Positions 1 to 11,555 of a DNA stretch of 64,000 bases are shown here, one piece after another. The stretch comes from Pararge aegeria (lineage: Eukaryota; Arthropoda; Insecta; Lepidoptera; Nymphalidae). The first letter of the stretch is position 1; each line of letters starts with the position of its first letter. The DNA lies in contig NC_053184.1 in the NCBI RefSeq assembly GCF_905163445.1, positions 10,602,001 to 10,666,000 on the forward strand, in the 5' to 3' direction. The notes under the pieces are model-generated. The model searched no databases. It saw nothing but the letters and a program-made list of their open reading frames with translations, and was not told where the DNA came from. The position numbers and the translations under genes were made by a program.

Positions 1-430
1 GAAAGCAGTTTTTTACTCTGAGCTCAGTAATGGTAAACGAAAGTCTGGTGGTCAGTACTTGCGCTTTAAGGATGTTCTAAAACGCAATCTAACATCATGC
101 AATATACCATGGAGCAATTGGGAGCGAATTGCCACGCAGTGGTCTAAATGGCGCAAACTGATAAGTGAAAAATGTAAAACCTTCGAAATGAAACGTCTAG
201 AGCACATTGACTCAAAGCGCTACAACAAAAAAATTAGGCCTAAGCATTCCTATACGTATAGTTATAATAACAGCGGTCAACTTTACTGCGGATCGTGCAA
301 TCGAATCTTCAAAACTAAATTTGGCTACGCTAGTCATATCCGTGCACACTCGAGACGATAAAGCCAAGGTGTCGCCGTTGACGGATACGTCATGGAGGAC
401 ATCATCATCATCATCATCATGTACTAATGT
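1..430 (+). mobile_element. 3' end of a non-LTR retrotransposon (LINE) ORF2
   Basis: An open frame enters from the left edge and stops at 359-361. It encodes the C-terminal tail seen behind the reverse transcriptase of some LINEs: a segment with the RFKDVLKRNL start, a W..W basic block, then a C2H2-like finger (CGSCNRIF followed by H at two positions near SHIRAHSRR). A short CATCAT microsatellite at about 400-420 follows and looks like the 3' tail repeat. The copy is only its 3' end in this window. The family name is uncertain; it sits upstream of the visible GlnRS exons, in an intron of that gene or just outside it. Confidence 0.6.
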
Positions 431-621
431 ATGATTTGCTCGCTTGCAGTTGTGATTTCGTTTTCGAATATCAAACTCTTTACCGCCAGAGTAAAATACT
501 TATGCCACTCTTTTTAGAATCGCAAATACAGTACTTATGATTTTTATTTTATAAAAGTTCTGCCACAAGCCTTGATTGAATTGTATTTTAGGCATATTTG
601 AGTTTTAAAACAACATATATG

Positions 622-752
622 TGTTTGTTTGTTTGAAGTCTTTATTGCACACGCACATTTTATACATATTAAACACAATAACAGAAGAAACTTAGAAAAT
701 AAAATAGAGCGTGCAAAGGCGGTCTTATCACTAAAGCAATCTCTTCCAGACA
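622..752 (-). mobile_element. Jockey-like LINE 3' tail remnant
   Basis: Read on the - strand this resembles the 3' end of lepidopteran LINE copies. The + strand shows a TTTGTTTG microsatellite, then 'gtctttattgcacac', and a GC-richer end 'ggcggtcttatcactaaagc'. A diverged relative lies at 2116-2225 with a GAAT microsatellite and the same 'cttttattgcaca' and 'gcggccttatcgc' blocks. No coding capacity remains. Confidence 0.45.
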
Positions 753-870
753 ACCTTTGACGTTAGGAAAAACGAATGAACGGGTTGATGCGATCCATTT
801 TACCCGGATGTTCCAGTATAGCGACACTCGAAAACGCCTCTTCGATTGTGAGCTTGCAAAACTTGTGCTA

Positions 871-1072
871 AGGGCTACTAAGGCCGTGGGTTCAATTTTC
901 ACAACTGGAAAATGTTTGTGTGATGAACATAAATGTTTTTCAGTGTCTGGGTGTTTATCTGCATATTACAAATATTTATGAATATTCCGTCACCTTAGTA
1001 CCCATAACACAAGCTACGCTTACTTTGGGGCTAGATGGCGTTGTGTGTATTGTTGTAGTATATTTATTTATC
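871..1072 (+). mobile_element. tRNA-derived SINE, family 1, 5'-truncated copy
   Basis: This shares a long unique body with copies at 6626, 12336, 16641 and 24452. It includes 'aaggccgtgggttc', 'cagtgtctgggtgttta', 'acccataacacaagctacg' and 'ggggctagatggcg', and ends in a TATTTA-rich tail. The tRNA-like head with box A is missing here, so it is truncated at the 5' end. Confidence 0.7.
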
Positions 1073-1079
1073 TTTGGTA

Positions 1080-1290
1080 GAGGTGAGCGCTATGGATTTA
1101 AGCGGGAGGTCCCGGGTTCGATCCCCGGCAGAGGAAATTAGGGAATTTATATTTTCTGGATTTTCTCTGGTGAGAGGCTTCTGCCGTGGTTAGTTACGAT
1201 CACACGACTAAAACCTTCAACTGCCACATACAATAGGGAGTATAGCAAACTGTATAAGACAGCTGACGCCCGTGTAAAATCGTTCCTAAA
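1080..1290 (+). mobile_element. tRNA-derived SINE, family 2
   Basis: The head contains a box-B-like block 'cgggttcgatccccgg' and the phrase 'gagcgctatggatttaagcg', then a body with 'tctctggtgagaggctt' and 'ccgtggttagtta'. Related but diverged bodies appear at 3232-3420 (- strand), 21700-21966, 23318-23445 and 24225-24392. It is not a functional tRNA: no acceptor stem closes around the block. Confidence 0.5.
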
Positions 1291-1553
1291 TATTGTGGTG
1301 GGTGTAGTTACGCGGTATCTATGGTTTTTGATTAATTATGGCTTGAGCATCCTGGACTCACAAAAAACTAATTATTCACTGTCAAAGTTCATAATTCTTG
1401 TGACACATTGCAAAAAGGAGGTCTTTTCTATCTTCATACTTACTTCTATTAACCTTAGGTAGTCTGTATCCAAGATAAATTTATTATTTCTCTATATATT
1501 TATTCTATTTGTGATACAGACTATCAAGATAGATAAGACTATTTATTTCACAG

Positions 1554-1791
1554 AGTTATGGTTGTCCTTGAGCCGTTGAAAATTACCGTTACTAATTTCC
1601 CGAGTGATAAACCGATATCGATACAAGTGCCAGACTTCCCCAACGAGCCGGAGAAAGGTTCGCATAACGTCGTGTTGGATAAAGTACTTTACATTGAAGC
1701 AACGGACTTTAAAGAAACTCCCGAGAAAGGTTACCGACGCCTCACACCAACGCAGTCAGTGGGCTTGCGACACGCTGGATATGTGTTAAAG
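1554..1791 (+). CDS. GlnRS: Glutaminyl-tRNA synthetase, anticodon-binding region (partial gene, exon 1 of 4 visible)
   Basis: Glutaminyl-tRNA synthetase (EC 6.1.1.18) charges tRNA-Gln with glutamine in the cytosol. This exon reads MVVLEPLKITVTNFP, then IQVPDFPNEPEKG and a YIEATDFKE...GYRRLTPTQSVGLRHAGYV block. That is the hallmark start of the C-terminal anticodon-binding beta-barrel domain of eukaryotic GlnRS. It opens after a CAG acceptor at 1551-1553 and closes at AAG before GTATAT in phase 0. The catalytic HIGH/KMSKS domain and the N-terminal appended domain lie left of the window. The product name rests on remembered family sequence; I am confident because three further exons continue the same alignment in frame. 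Confidence 0.93.
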
Positions 1792-2410
1792 GTATATCTA
1801 TTAAAGTAAATTTACATTTTGTAATAATCATGCTTTATTAGTGATTCCAAAACAGACAGCTTCAATATTCATCATTATGAACATCTCAGCCACAGGACGT
1901 CCACTGCTGGACATATTTTTGGGTTTTCGACACGCTACGGTTTTGTGCTGCTCGTATCCAGCTACTCCCTGCTACTCATTTTGTATTGTATTCTACTTCT
2001 CCTCACTATCCAGTGATAAGTAACTCCAGAACTTTGGGAACCCAACTTCTATCAGTTCTTCAATGTCTTCTAACTTAAATTGTATCTAATTCTACTTAAT
2101 TAAGAAATAATGAATGAATGAATGAATATACTTTTATTGCACACCACAAAAAGTACATAAAAAGTAAAGTATAAGAAAACAACGTATACAATTTAGCGGC
2201 CTTATCGCTTTATAGCAATTTAGATATGGAATACAGATAGTTAATAATAAGAAATAGTGTTTTTTTATTCTATAATAATGTGGTAAATCTTAATAAGGTT
2301 GTTATTTTTTGAAACCAATAGCGAGTAATATCTTAAAATATCTTAATTTATTAGAATTATCCAAAAAATAGGCCCAACCTTATTTCTCACGCAGAATATT
2401 TTATTTTTAG

Positions 2411-2556
2411 GTGGCGAAGGTAATTAAAGATAGAGCAGGCAATATCAGTGAGGTAGAATGCACCGCGGAGTCAACAGAATCATCTGAAAAACCGAAAGCG
2501 TTCATACACTGGGTATCTCAACCCATCACTGTACAAGTTCGTCTATACGAGCCACT
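2411..2556 (+). CDS. GlnRS: Glutaminyl-tRNA synthetase, exon 2 of 4 visible
   Basis: It opens after TTTTTAG and closes at CCACT before GTAAGT, phase 2. It encodes the stretch ending KPKAFIHWVSQPITVQVRLY, a near-invariant piece of the GlnRS anticodon-binding domain (human has FIHWVSQP at the same place). The less conserved front half holds the acidic ECTAESTESSEK linker. Confidence 0.93.
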
Positions 2557-2620
2557 GTAAGTTAAATATTTGGATTTATGGAAATTATATAGTCTTAATA
2601 TAGTCTTAAGATTGTGTGTG

Positions 2621-2640
2621 CCCCCCCCCCCCCCCCCCCC
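2621..2640 (+). repeat. Homopolymer run of 20 C
   Basis: Twenty consecutive C lie in the GlnRS intron between visible exons 2 and 3. This is unusual in AT-rich insect DNA. Confidence 0.95.
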
Positions 2641-2941
2641 ATTTTCACTTTAGCTATAATCTCGTAATAAAATTAAATTCTACCGTACTTTTGTATTGGT
2701 GAAATCAATAATACCTCAAATAATTTTTTTTCTTCAAACTTTATCTATTGAGGTTCTTATTTTATGCGTGGCCAAAGATAGTTGTGTTACTCGTATTCAT
2801 TTCTATAGCGATAATAGAGATAATAGGTTGACAAGATTTTTTGCCAGTACAACAGGTCATCTAGTTAGCAACAAATAAACCGAATCTAGGAATTGGGATG
2901 CGTCATTTTACTCGAGTCCTCAATCTCTGTATTCTTTGTAG

Positions 2942-3131
2942 GTTTAAACACAAAAACCCAGAAGACCCAGCAGAAGTTCCAGGTGGGTTTCTGTCCGACT
3001 GTCGCGAGGATACCTTGAAGACAGTAGCAGCTTTTGCTGATGCATCCATCAAAGGCGCTGAAGTACTTGACAAGTTCCAGTTCGAAAGAATCGGTTTCTT
3101 TTCTGTAGATAAAGACTCAAGCTCAACAATG
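2942..3131 (+). CDS. GlnRS: Glutaminyl-tRNA synthetase, exon 3 of 4 visible
   Basis: It opens after TTTGTAG and completes the split leucine codon from the previous exon. It reads FKHKNPEDPAEVPGGFLSD, then a DKFQFERIGFFSVDKDS block typical of the distal barrel of eukaryotic GlnRS. It closes with ATG before GTATGC, phase 0. Confidence 0.94.
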
Positions 3132-3231
3132 GTATGCTATATATTTCATCTTTCACACTTTGCAGGCCTTATTTAATTTTAGTTGTTGTTTTGAGACATT
3201 TTTTTATTCCACTAAAAGCTAGCTCTTGATT

Positions 3232-3420
3232 ACAATCTCACCTGGTATGTGGTGATGCGGTCTAAAATGGTAGCGGGCTAACCTGTTAGACGTATGGCAT
3301 TCTATTAAACCCATAGTACGGCATCGTAAAGAAACCGTCAGAGGTGGTAGCAGGCTACCCTGTTAGGGGTATTGTAGTTATATTAAACCCATACCCCTTA
3401 TCGGTTTCTACGTGGCATCA
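3232..3420 (-). mobile_element. SINE family 2 remnant, reverse orientation
   Basis: The - strand carries the family-2 body, seen on the + strand as 'atggtagcgggctaacctgttag' shortened and repeated as 'gtggtagcaggctaccctgttag', both followed by 'attaaaccc'. The body segment therefore seems to be present twice in tandem, in an intron of GlnRS. Confidence 0.45.
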
Positions 3421-4197
3421 TACTCAAATAATATAACGGTATGTTTTACCCACTTTTAATAAATAATGAACTGAACGCAGTACATTTGGATTGTATTTGG
3501 TAAGAATTCATTTTATTCAAAATCAAATAAACTATTTTAATTTAATCTTGTGTATACTATACTGGCTATACTATACTATATCTGTATCTCTAGTAATCAT
3601 GAAATATTTTTGCGACTTAAATAAGTATGCTGAAATGTAACGAAATCCTGTGGCTATTTTCCTGTATCTTCAAATTTATGTATGTATATTTGGCGTCATT
3701 TTAAGGATCACTTAGTCAAACAGGCAGCGTATAGTGAAATATTTCTGTCTGTCTGTCTGTATGTCACAAAGTGTATTCTGTCACACTAGTGTATTAGTCA
3801 TATTTAAAGAAACTTTTAACTTTAACATAGGCGTCTATTAAAGCTTTTGTTTCTTTTAAACCTGAAAAGTGATTTTTAAAAGATTTGTTTTGTTGAAATA
3901 ACTTTTGACGACAGGGGTGAGTGGTCTGGCAAGACTTAACCTATCAAAATGATATATCAAATTATAAACATAAACACCACAATGGGTGAGAGTTAATAAA
4001 ATTTTTATCAACCAAGACAATACTTATTTCGACTTCTTCTTTTCGACAAATTCGGTAAATACCGATACATACTTGGATTAAACTATACCTAGAGAATATA
4101 TTATAGATAGATACTTTATTATCATGACCCAGGAACAAAGTGACTATGACTTATGACTTCTGATACACTTTTAACCAGATTTTTTCGATATTTTCAG

Positions 4198-4245
4198 ATG
4201 GTATTTAACAGAACCGTTTCGCTTAAAGAAGATTCTGGAAAATAA
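4198..4245 (+). CDS. GlnRS: Glutaminyl-tRNA synthetase, terminal exon
   Basis: A 48-bp last exon follows a TTTTCAG acceptor. It encodes MVFNRTVSLKEDSGK and stop, matching the family's LVFNRTV-LKED-GK ending. The intron before it is about 1.07 kb. The stop codon overlaps a polyadenylation hexamer. Confidence 0.92.
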   Translation: MVFNRTVSLKEDSGK

Positions 4246-4262
4246 ATAGGTTTATAAATAAA
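4241..4262 (+). promoter_or_regulatory. Polyadenylation signals of GlnRS
   Basis: AATAAA occurs at 4241-4246, overlapping the stop codon, and again at 4257-4262. The second is more plausible sterically. A very short 3' UTR is implied. Confidence 0.5.
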
Positions 4263-5160
4263 TTATGTATGAAATCCAAGGCTTGTTACGAATTTTTTAA
4301 TATTTATAAAATAAATTATTCATTAAATTGAACAACTGTATTATTTTTCAATATATCTACTACACAATGTTTTCAGGCTGTCCGTAATTTGACTTCTATT
4401 GTTTAAGCAAAGTGATTTTAGCGGCCGAGGGGATCATCCAGAACCAAATTGATGCATAAATAGGAACTTCGGATTTGTTCTAAGGAACTTTAAGTCAATG
4501 AGTACTGAGTATAACAATCTAAAAGTAACGTTTCACCGATCTCAGGATAGTAATTTATCAAATTGCTACACATCAAATAATTATTTTTAGGAGGCCAGTT
4601 TGTTAATGAAAATTGCTAATCTTGTGTCAAAGAATAATTTTTTGTATAAAAATGTTATCCTGTAAACTATGTAAATCATAAATGTTGGGCGTCATGGAAT
4701 ACATAAATACATATATCGCTTCTTCTAGAGATAACTGAAATAGTATTATAAATTTCGTCCCGCAAACGTAGGCTGGAATAAAAAAATAGTGGTTGTTTAC
4801 CTACGCTAAGCTTTCAGCTTTTTATTCTTACAGCTTTCTTTCAATATGCCAGATTTCGCCAAGATCGGATTAGAGAGCATTCGGAATACAAAGTGTTCCT
4901 GCGGGATTCATAAAAAACCGAAACAAAGGCATTGTCTTACAGGTTGTCTCGTCTTTGACAGAGTAGGGCACATAATGAAGGGTGAAGGCTATTTTCGCAG
5001 GGTAAATACTGCTAGGTGGAAGTCGGATTTGCGCCCTAAAGGTAAACTTGGAAATAAATGTTTAAATAGTTATTTATACAGTTAAATAGTTATTTATATA
5101 GATTCGTCCACAGACATTCGGTTAAATAGTAGTCGACCGTCTGGAAAAAACCGAACCGCG
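4263..5160. other. Intergenic DNA without recognised gene
   Basis: AT-rich sequence downstream of GlnRS. An 80-codon open frame at 4846-5085 has no recognisable domain and no splice or conservation support, so I do not call it. Confidence 0.5.
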
Positions 5161-5164
5161 TAAC

Positions 5165-5800
5165 TATGTTTCGGAAAGATTACTTTGACTTTACTTGATT
5201 GAATTAACGTCCACTGCTGGATATAGGTCTTTTGTTGGGACTTCCACAATTCACGGTCCTGGGCCGCTTGCCTCCAGCGGCTCCCAACGACTTGCCTGAT
5301 GTTATCAGTCCACCTGACCTACGCCAGGTTTACCGGTGCGGGGTCGCCATTCCAGCACCTTAAGACCCCACGTCCATTAGTGGTTAGTTAAGTTCTCCGA
5401 GTTATGTGCCGTGCCCATTGCCACTTCAACTTCGCGATTCCCTGAGCTATGTCGGTAATTCTAGTTCTCCTGCGGATCTCATCGATCATTTCTGATTTGA
5501 TCACGTAAAGATAATCCGAGCATAGCTCTCTCGATCGCCCGCTGAGTGACTGAGCCTTTTTATGAGGCCCATAGTAAGCGACCACGTTTCGGATCCGTAA
5601 GTCATAACTGGCACTTTTCGAAGACTTCTTTAGGTACTGAGGTATTTAGCCCATCTGAGTTGGATTCGGCGGTCTTCTCACGACTTTCTCGAAATTGGAC
5701 CTACCTAACTGTATCGTGTGTCCTAAGTATATGTACTCATCTACAATTTCGAGTGCAGAGCTCCCAACAAATACTGCGTAGAGCGGAACATGAGTGAAAG
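5165..5800 (-). mobile_element. RTE-type LINE, 3' ORF2 remnant
   Basis: On the - strand this encodes the RTE C-terminal signature: RRRTRITDIAQGIAKLKWQW followed by ARHITRRT. After frame damage come pieces equivalent to the family's RWTD-I and GSRWRQAAQDR endings. It is a decayed 3' fragment with several frameshifts. It belongs to the same broad family as the RTE copies in the last Rab3-GEF intron. Confidence 0.75.
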
Positions 5801-6029
5801 GATACCTACGAATTACCAAATAAAACTGCTACTTGATTAGAGCTTTTAAAAGCGTTATGCAAGGAAGGCCGCTGCGTTCTAAGGAGATCCCGAAGCCTAC
5901 TAAAATGAACTGTGTCGGTTAAAAAGGACTTCTACCCCCACGCAGAAATCCTTTTTTATTAATAGTCACAATTGACGGGCCCGGAGGATATGGCCCTGGT
6001 CTGATATTAAGTGAAAAACCATCGCCTAT

Positions 6030-6290
6030 TGGTATACAGAGCAGCCGTGTACAGTATACAGTATGGTAGGCAAGGAACTAGTCCTACAGAGTTCCATCCC
6101 GTGGTTATCAACAAGCGGTTGTTAAGGCTGATGCTCATGTGTCTGTTATTAAGTATACCGGAAACGGAACGGCATCGAGACCGAACAATACAGCACTCTC
6201 CTTGGCGCCAGAAATAATCATGGCAGTTGTTTCTCCCCGGATGAGCTCTGTCACAAAAAGTTCTAGTGCTACTAAAACCTAACTACGATA
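6030..6290 (+). repeat. Interspersed repeat family 3 copy
   Basis: It shares the 3' block 'ccccggatgagctctgtcac' and 'aaaaagttctagtgctact' with copies at 8770-9005, 32818-33095 and 45195-45335, plus the 'caaggaac' block seen also at 47262-47372. No coding potential is recognised; the class is unknown (non-autonomous repeat). Confidence 0.45.
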
Positions 6291-6625
6291 AACTTATTTC
6301 GCCTCCAAGAAGTGGGTATCTTGTTTTCAAGCTAATTCCCTATTGCTACCAATAAATAGAGCTGGCAGTCCTAGCAAGCAGCTTATCTCATTCCCTCCTA
6401 TCTTGCTTAGTTAGCTGTACCATAAATATAGTATGTTAACCTACTGTACCTACCCTCGCTAATCCTAAGGGACGAACCATGTATTCTTACGTACGTTGCG
6501 TGTTTGCTATTTGGGTCAGGCCAAGCGGACACAGCGTCTTAACATAATTACAGAATAAATTCCCTTGGTCTAACCTCCTTACTATCCTTAAGAAAATATA
6601 TGAGCAGATTCGATTTCAGAACTTA

Positions 6626-6877
6626 GATAAATATATATACTACGACAATACAGACATCGCCATCTGGCCCCAAAGTATATAGCGTAGCTTGTGTTATGGG
6701 AACAAAATTATATAAATAAAAAAAGAGAATACATAAATACTTATTAATATACAAATGAACACCTACACACGGAAAAACATTCGTGTTCATCCACAGACAT
6801 TCAGTATTAGGAATCGAACCCACGACCTTGGACTCAACTCAAAGCAGGGTTGCTGCCCACCGCGCCAATCAGCCGTC
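6626..6877 (-). mobile_element. tRNA-derived SINE, family 1, full-length copy
   Basis: This is the reverse complement of the family body, with the tRNA-like head at the right ('gacggctgattggcgcggtg' on the - strand) and box B as GGTTCGATTCC. The tail TATATTTAT lies at the left. The copy at 24452 is the best preserved reference in the window. Confidence 0.75.
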
Positions 6878-7089
6878 TTCAACTTCGCAAACTAAAACAT
6901 TACGTGGCCGTTCAATTTTCCATTAAATTATTTTTTATAACCGAAAATCTAAATAATCAGTAATTAACTACATATTTTAAAATTTAATGTTATTTCAAAT
7001 TTTTAATTAATAACTACGAAAACGTTACGAGATACCTTAGTCATTTTTATAATGTCCAAAATATTTTATAGCGTGTGTAAAAGTATATT

Positions 7090-7201
7090 GTGCAACAAGT
7101 GCGACAAGTTGTCGATTGCCCACGAAAGCGAAGTTGAACGCACGAGAGAAGCGAGTGCGGTCACTCGCTTGAGTAGGTAATCGATGTCGCACTTGTTGCA
7201 C
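7090..7201. repeat. 112-bp inverted repeat (foldback element)
   Basis: Perfect 17-bp arms GTGCAACAAGTGCGACA (7090-7106) and its complement (7185-7201) enclose a centre with its own 8-bp stem, AGCGAGTG/CACTCGCT with a CGGT loop. It can fold into one long cruciform. It adjoins a second inverted-repeat element at 7207-7427. Confidence 0.8.
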
Positions 7202-7206
7202 ATACT

Positions 7207-7427
7207 ATTTTGTATTACTCATGCGGGGAAAGTTTTTAAACTAATTTTAATATAATTACAATTTTATTTATTAAATTAAACTATCAGACGCGTCAACCTC
7301 AATTTGCGTGTGCCAAGAATAATTTGAGTGCGACAAGTTTACTTGTTTTAAAATGGGCAAACGGTTCTTTTTCAACCGCAACAGCGAGCGTCAAGATACT
7401 ACTTTCCCCGCATGAGTAATACAAAAT
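7207..7427. mobile_element. MITE-like element with 27-bp perfect terminal inverted repeats
   Basis: The arms at 7207-7233 and 7401-7427 are exact complements over 27 bp, with core ACTCATGCGGGGAAAGT. The interior has no ORF. The interior also carries GTGCGACAAGTT, a block shared with the neighbouring 112-bp inverted repeat. No clear target-site duplication was found, because the arms extend into AT-rich sequence. Confidence 0.7.
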
Positions 7428-7429
7428 TT

Positions 7430-8765
7430 GTGACTAAATGCTTACCAATTTAGACACGAATTTGATCCAGATATTTTTAAAAGATATTTTTAACATATTT
7501 TTTTTAAACCTCATGGATTTAATAGTAAAGACAAGGATATGTTGTTACAACGTCATTTTGAAATATTTAGCATCTCAATAGTTGCTATTTATTTTACTAC
7601 TTACTGATGACTGTTACTAACAAATTAAAAAAAAAAAAAAACATTTATTTTTTTGTTAGAAACTCTAAAATTACTAATATCTCGAAACATTTTTGTTTGT
7701 TTGTTTGTAAGCTCCGTACTAGACCGAATTGAAACCATTCCTTCGCCAAAAAAAGCTTAAGTTTAAAAAAAAAGTTGGAGATATTTAAGAAAATTGCAAT
7801 AATGTAACACAAAGTACCAAAATTTTGCCTATAAAATTCATAACTTGTCCGATTTTAAAAATAAGAACTTATCTGTAGATCTGCCTTATTTGAATTCCAC
7901 ACATATCTCGAATGAACTGTTCCTGCCTTAAAAACAAAAACAAATGCGGAAGAAGTCGTGAGCAACAGCTAGTTTAGTGATATATTGAAACCGCATCCTT
8001 AGCGCATTACTGGCTCCGCGAATAATAAAGCCGAATAGAGAGATAAATATTGCCGCGGAAACAAAAGATTTATACTAACTAGCTTATTTTAACCCTTGCT
8101 ATAAAATTTATTTACTCGCAATAATAGTCAACACACATACACTAAAGCATCACAGTAAATTGTTTATTATAAAATTGTTTTAAAGCTATACCTAATCCGT
8201 TCAACTCATCTTCAGCCAACGTTAAAAGTAAAGTAAAAATGAGTAGTATCGACAGTAGGTACAGTAGTACAGTAGTAATGAGTAGTATCTATGACCTTAA
8301 AATCAGAAACCAATTTGAAATTGACTCTGCGTGTACTAAGGTTTAGAGATTGCCTGACCTTTAAGACCTTCGTAGTAAGGCAACACCAACTTGACCAAAG
8401 AACACAGTTACTTTATCATAACGCCTTTATATTAGGCTTTTTGGCCCTTATCAAAACTACTTTGTACGTTCTGTAGATACTATATTTGGTATTTTTTTTT
8501 AACGAAACGCATTATGTTCAATATTTTAATTAGTAGTGACCGTTAGGACTAACGAGCGCTGCGAAAAAATCCGCGCGATTATATTTGCTAGACTGATGAA
8601 GCAAAATGCACACATGAGTTTTAAAATTCGCGCGGTAAAAAAATCTGTATTTTGAATCAATTTTCACGCTGTGTCATATAAACTTAAATACTAACAAAAA
8701 TCGCGGGAAATTTTGTTTGTAGTGCCCGATACACGAAATTCCGTACGCGTATTTTTTTTATTGCA
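7430..8765. other. Intergenic DNA, nothing definite
   Basis: AT-rich. The end near 7960-7980 ('gtgagcaacagctagt') resembles a common lepidopteran repeat tail, but the body is too decayed to classify. No gene is recognised. Confidence 0.4.
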
Positions 8766-8767
8766 AT

Positions 8768-9005
8768 AATTGGTGGGCCAGACAGATGGGCCTGATGATA
8801 AGTGCAACTCGTCGCAGAGCATGCAACACGTCCTACAAAGTGTCAATAGTCGCATTGAATCGCAGGTAATGATCCGCATCATGTGCCTGTAAATACACCA
8901 TAAAAACCACACCCTTCAGTCCGGAACACAGCAATGGTTCTTGGCAGCAGAAATAAGCATGGCGGTATTACTTACCCGAACAAGCTCTATACTAAAAAGC
9001 TGTTA
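8768..9005 (+). repeat. Interspersed repeat family 3 copy
   Basis: It shares 'aataagcatggcggta', 'acccgaacaagctcta' and the preceding 'tgtgcctgtaaat' block with 45195-45335 and 6030-6290. It directly abuts the GC-rich candidate promoter of Rab3-GEF. Confidence 0.45.
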
Positions 9006-9320
9006 AAACGCGCGGACGTTTACCGCAGTGTGGGCTAGTGCTTAGTATTAGCCGTGATAGTAAGAATACGTGATAGTGTGTGAAGGGCGCGCGGTATGCG
9101 CGGAGGGCGGGCGTACGGGTGGCTGTATCGAGCGTGGGCGGTTGCGACTTGCGCATGGCACAACGCCGCTAGTCGCCTATCGCCTCCGACTGTGCCGCGC
9201 TCCCACGATGAGCACTGTTACGACCTAGCTCTCTAATTTAATACGCGAAATTACACATTTGCGTGCGACAAGAGTTATGTAGAAAACAGTGCCACCCTTC
9301 ACCCTCGATGTAAACTAAAG
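9006..9320 (+). promoter_or_regulatory. Candidate Rab3-GEF promoter and non-coding first exon
   Basis: A sharply GC- and CpG-rich island (about 9010-9215) stands in AT-rich surroundings and lies upstream of the first coding exon on the same strand. It ends in a strong splice donor, AAAG before GTAAGC at 9321. A 5' UTR exon ending at 9320 would be spliced across about 6.1 kb to an acceptor at 15441-15443. This is inference from composition and splice signals; no TATA box is evident. Confidence 0.5.
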
Positions 9321-11555
9321 GTAAGCTTTTCATTTCTTGCTAAAGATAAATTGAGTGTTTCGATTTTTAAACCTCTGTTACAGCAACATCGTGTTAAAAT
9401 AAGTACGTCACTCACATTTCTACTACTTATACATAAAAGTTAATGACGTAACCACTTACCCTGCTGATTAATGGACGTAACTTATTTTATATACAATTTA
9501 ATTTTAGTTCGGTGTCCACCTGGACTTAAAAAAATACTTTAGAATAGCCTACCTGCCTATATGTTTCAATACTTACAAAAAAAAAAATGTGTAAAGTACC
9601 TTAAATTCGTTTTAAATTAAATAATGTATAAGTTCTAATCGTATCAATATTGCGACATAGCACAACGATGTGACCTTGAAAAGTTGATATCGATACCAGC
9701 CAAAAGGGGAAACCTCAACTTTACAAGCGAGTGTTTTAATGTTCTTTTGCGATGAAAATATTACTAGGGCTCATGGCCATTATTTACAAACCTGCCGTAG
9801 TCTCTCTCATCTTCGACCAATTAATGACTCAGATTATTTCCGTAGATAGGACGCAAATTAATAGGTATGTCGATTTTCTGAGAAATAATTGGGAACTAGG
9901 CATAGACTAATAAGTACCTAATTAATTATTAAAATCTTAGCATACCTAATTAATGTACTCAATACTTGGTAGGTAGGTTGAATGCAGTAAACATTTAAGG
10001 GTATCTGAAATAATACTTATATATTTCGCTTTTAATATTTAACGAGCGAATCATATCAAAATAAAACTTCCTTCAATTTCTTCCTTTTCAGGTTTTGGGG
10101 GCGAGAGACGTTTTTGCGTTTTCTATAGTTTAATTCAGTCTCGATTTTTAATTCGATTTGTATTGGAAATACTATTCTAGAAGTTTATGCAACTCTAGGT
10201 ACTTACATACAAACTATTGATATTTAAGTTACTCAACCAGTTTTATTGATTTCGGCAAGATGCCAGTCTGGTTAGACATGAACGTCTTTCAATACAACTT
10301 ACAGAAAATATAAAAGCTCTGCGTAAGATGTCTGAAAGGCTAATCATTTTATTTTATTTTATAATAGGTATGTACAGTGTATATTTGTGTTATTAATTTG
10401 GGATTAGGATTCAGTATTGATTGATTCAATACAGAAATCTCAATACTGATTTAGTTTGTACTTTTCTTTCTTCAGATAATTTAATTGTTGCAAGGAACTT
10501 AAGGCAACTAGATTTTTAATAAATTAGAATCATGCGAGTCCTACCAATATTTAAAGATCATATTCTCAATAAAGACTTAACTTACTAAAACTTACCAAAG
10601 TAAAATTTCTATTTAAAACCAAAGATATACCTAGCCTTTAAAGCGCTTTTTTATACTTTAATGAATGCCATCAAAACCTATAACGTAGGTACTTTCTAGG
10701 GTTTGTTTCTGTACCTACCTAAGTCAAAATTCTATTTAAAACAATAAAATGTTATAGCCTTTGCAAGCGTATTTTCATACTGAAAGTTCCCTGAACTTTC
10801 TAGGATATGTTTCTATAGATAAGTTACCTTCTAGTGACCTCTCCCTACTCCTGCAATATGGCACTAAGGTAGGTCTTTTATCACTGGTGAAGAAAAAAAT
10901 ACGAAAACAAATTTAATATGGGAGGTCAGAAATTCTATGTATGGTTACTAAGAGGCCTAAACGATTTTGCCCGCTTTTTAGACGCATAATTATCATTGAA
11001 AACTTAAAAAAAAAAATTAACAGCGATTTCTGTACTTTATCTCAAAACTTTTTAAATCGAACGATCCGAAATAAGTTGTAGAGTACCTTGCCTTTTTTTT
11101 TTTTATAAACATAATAATCCTTTCGAAGTTATGCTGTATAAATTTGTTTTTTACGCTGGTAGACATTTTATCCAAATTAATTCTTAGATATGTAGGTAGA
11201 ATGCCTCACCTTAGCTTCACAACCCCAAGACTCCATTTTTTTTATTCCATCGAGGACTATAGAGTGATGTAGTTAAAGCCAATTAGTACCTAATATAACT
11301 ATTGCACACTTTCGGCTCTGCTCATTCAGTTATCTATATTCTTATCAGTGTAACGTAGTACGACAGGTATCACATAATGCTGGTGCCAATTACTTTGCAT
11401 GTAGAGCGAAATTTACATGTTATTACGGTAGATAGTAATGGTGTCAGTTTACTTGTACTCAAACCTTCAAACTATGTTAAACTAACTCCAAATTTCTGAA
11501 TCTCTAAATAGTTTGGTCGCAAGGGACTTCGTATGTAAATAATACAACGAAAATA

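Noticed and set aside
400..420. Short CAT repeat considered as a His-tag-like or repeat-array signal
   Set aside because: It lies after the LINE stop codon and is most simply the element's 3' microsatellite tail; no spacers, so no CRISPR-like array.
1105..1135. tRNA-like T-arm with cgggttcgatccccgg
   Set aside because: It is followed by a SINE body shared with other loci and lacks a complete cloverleaf.
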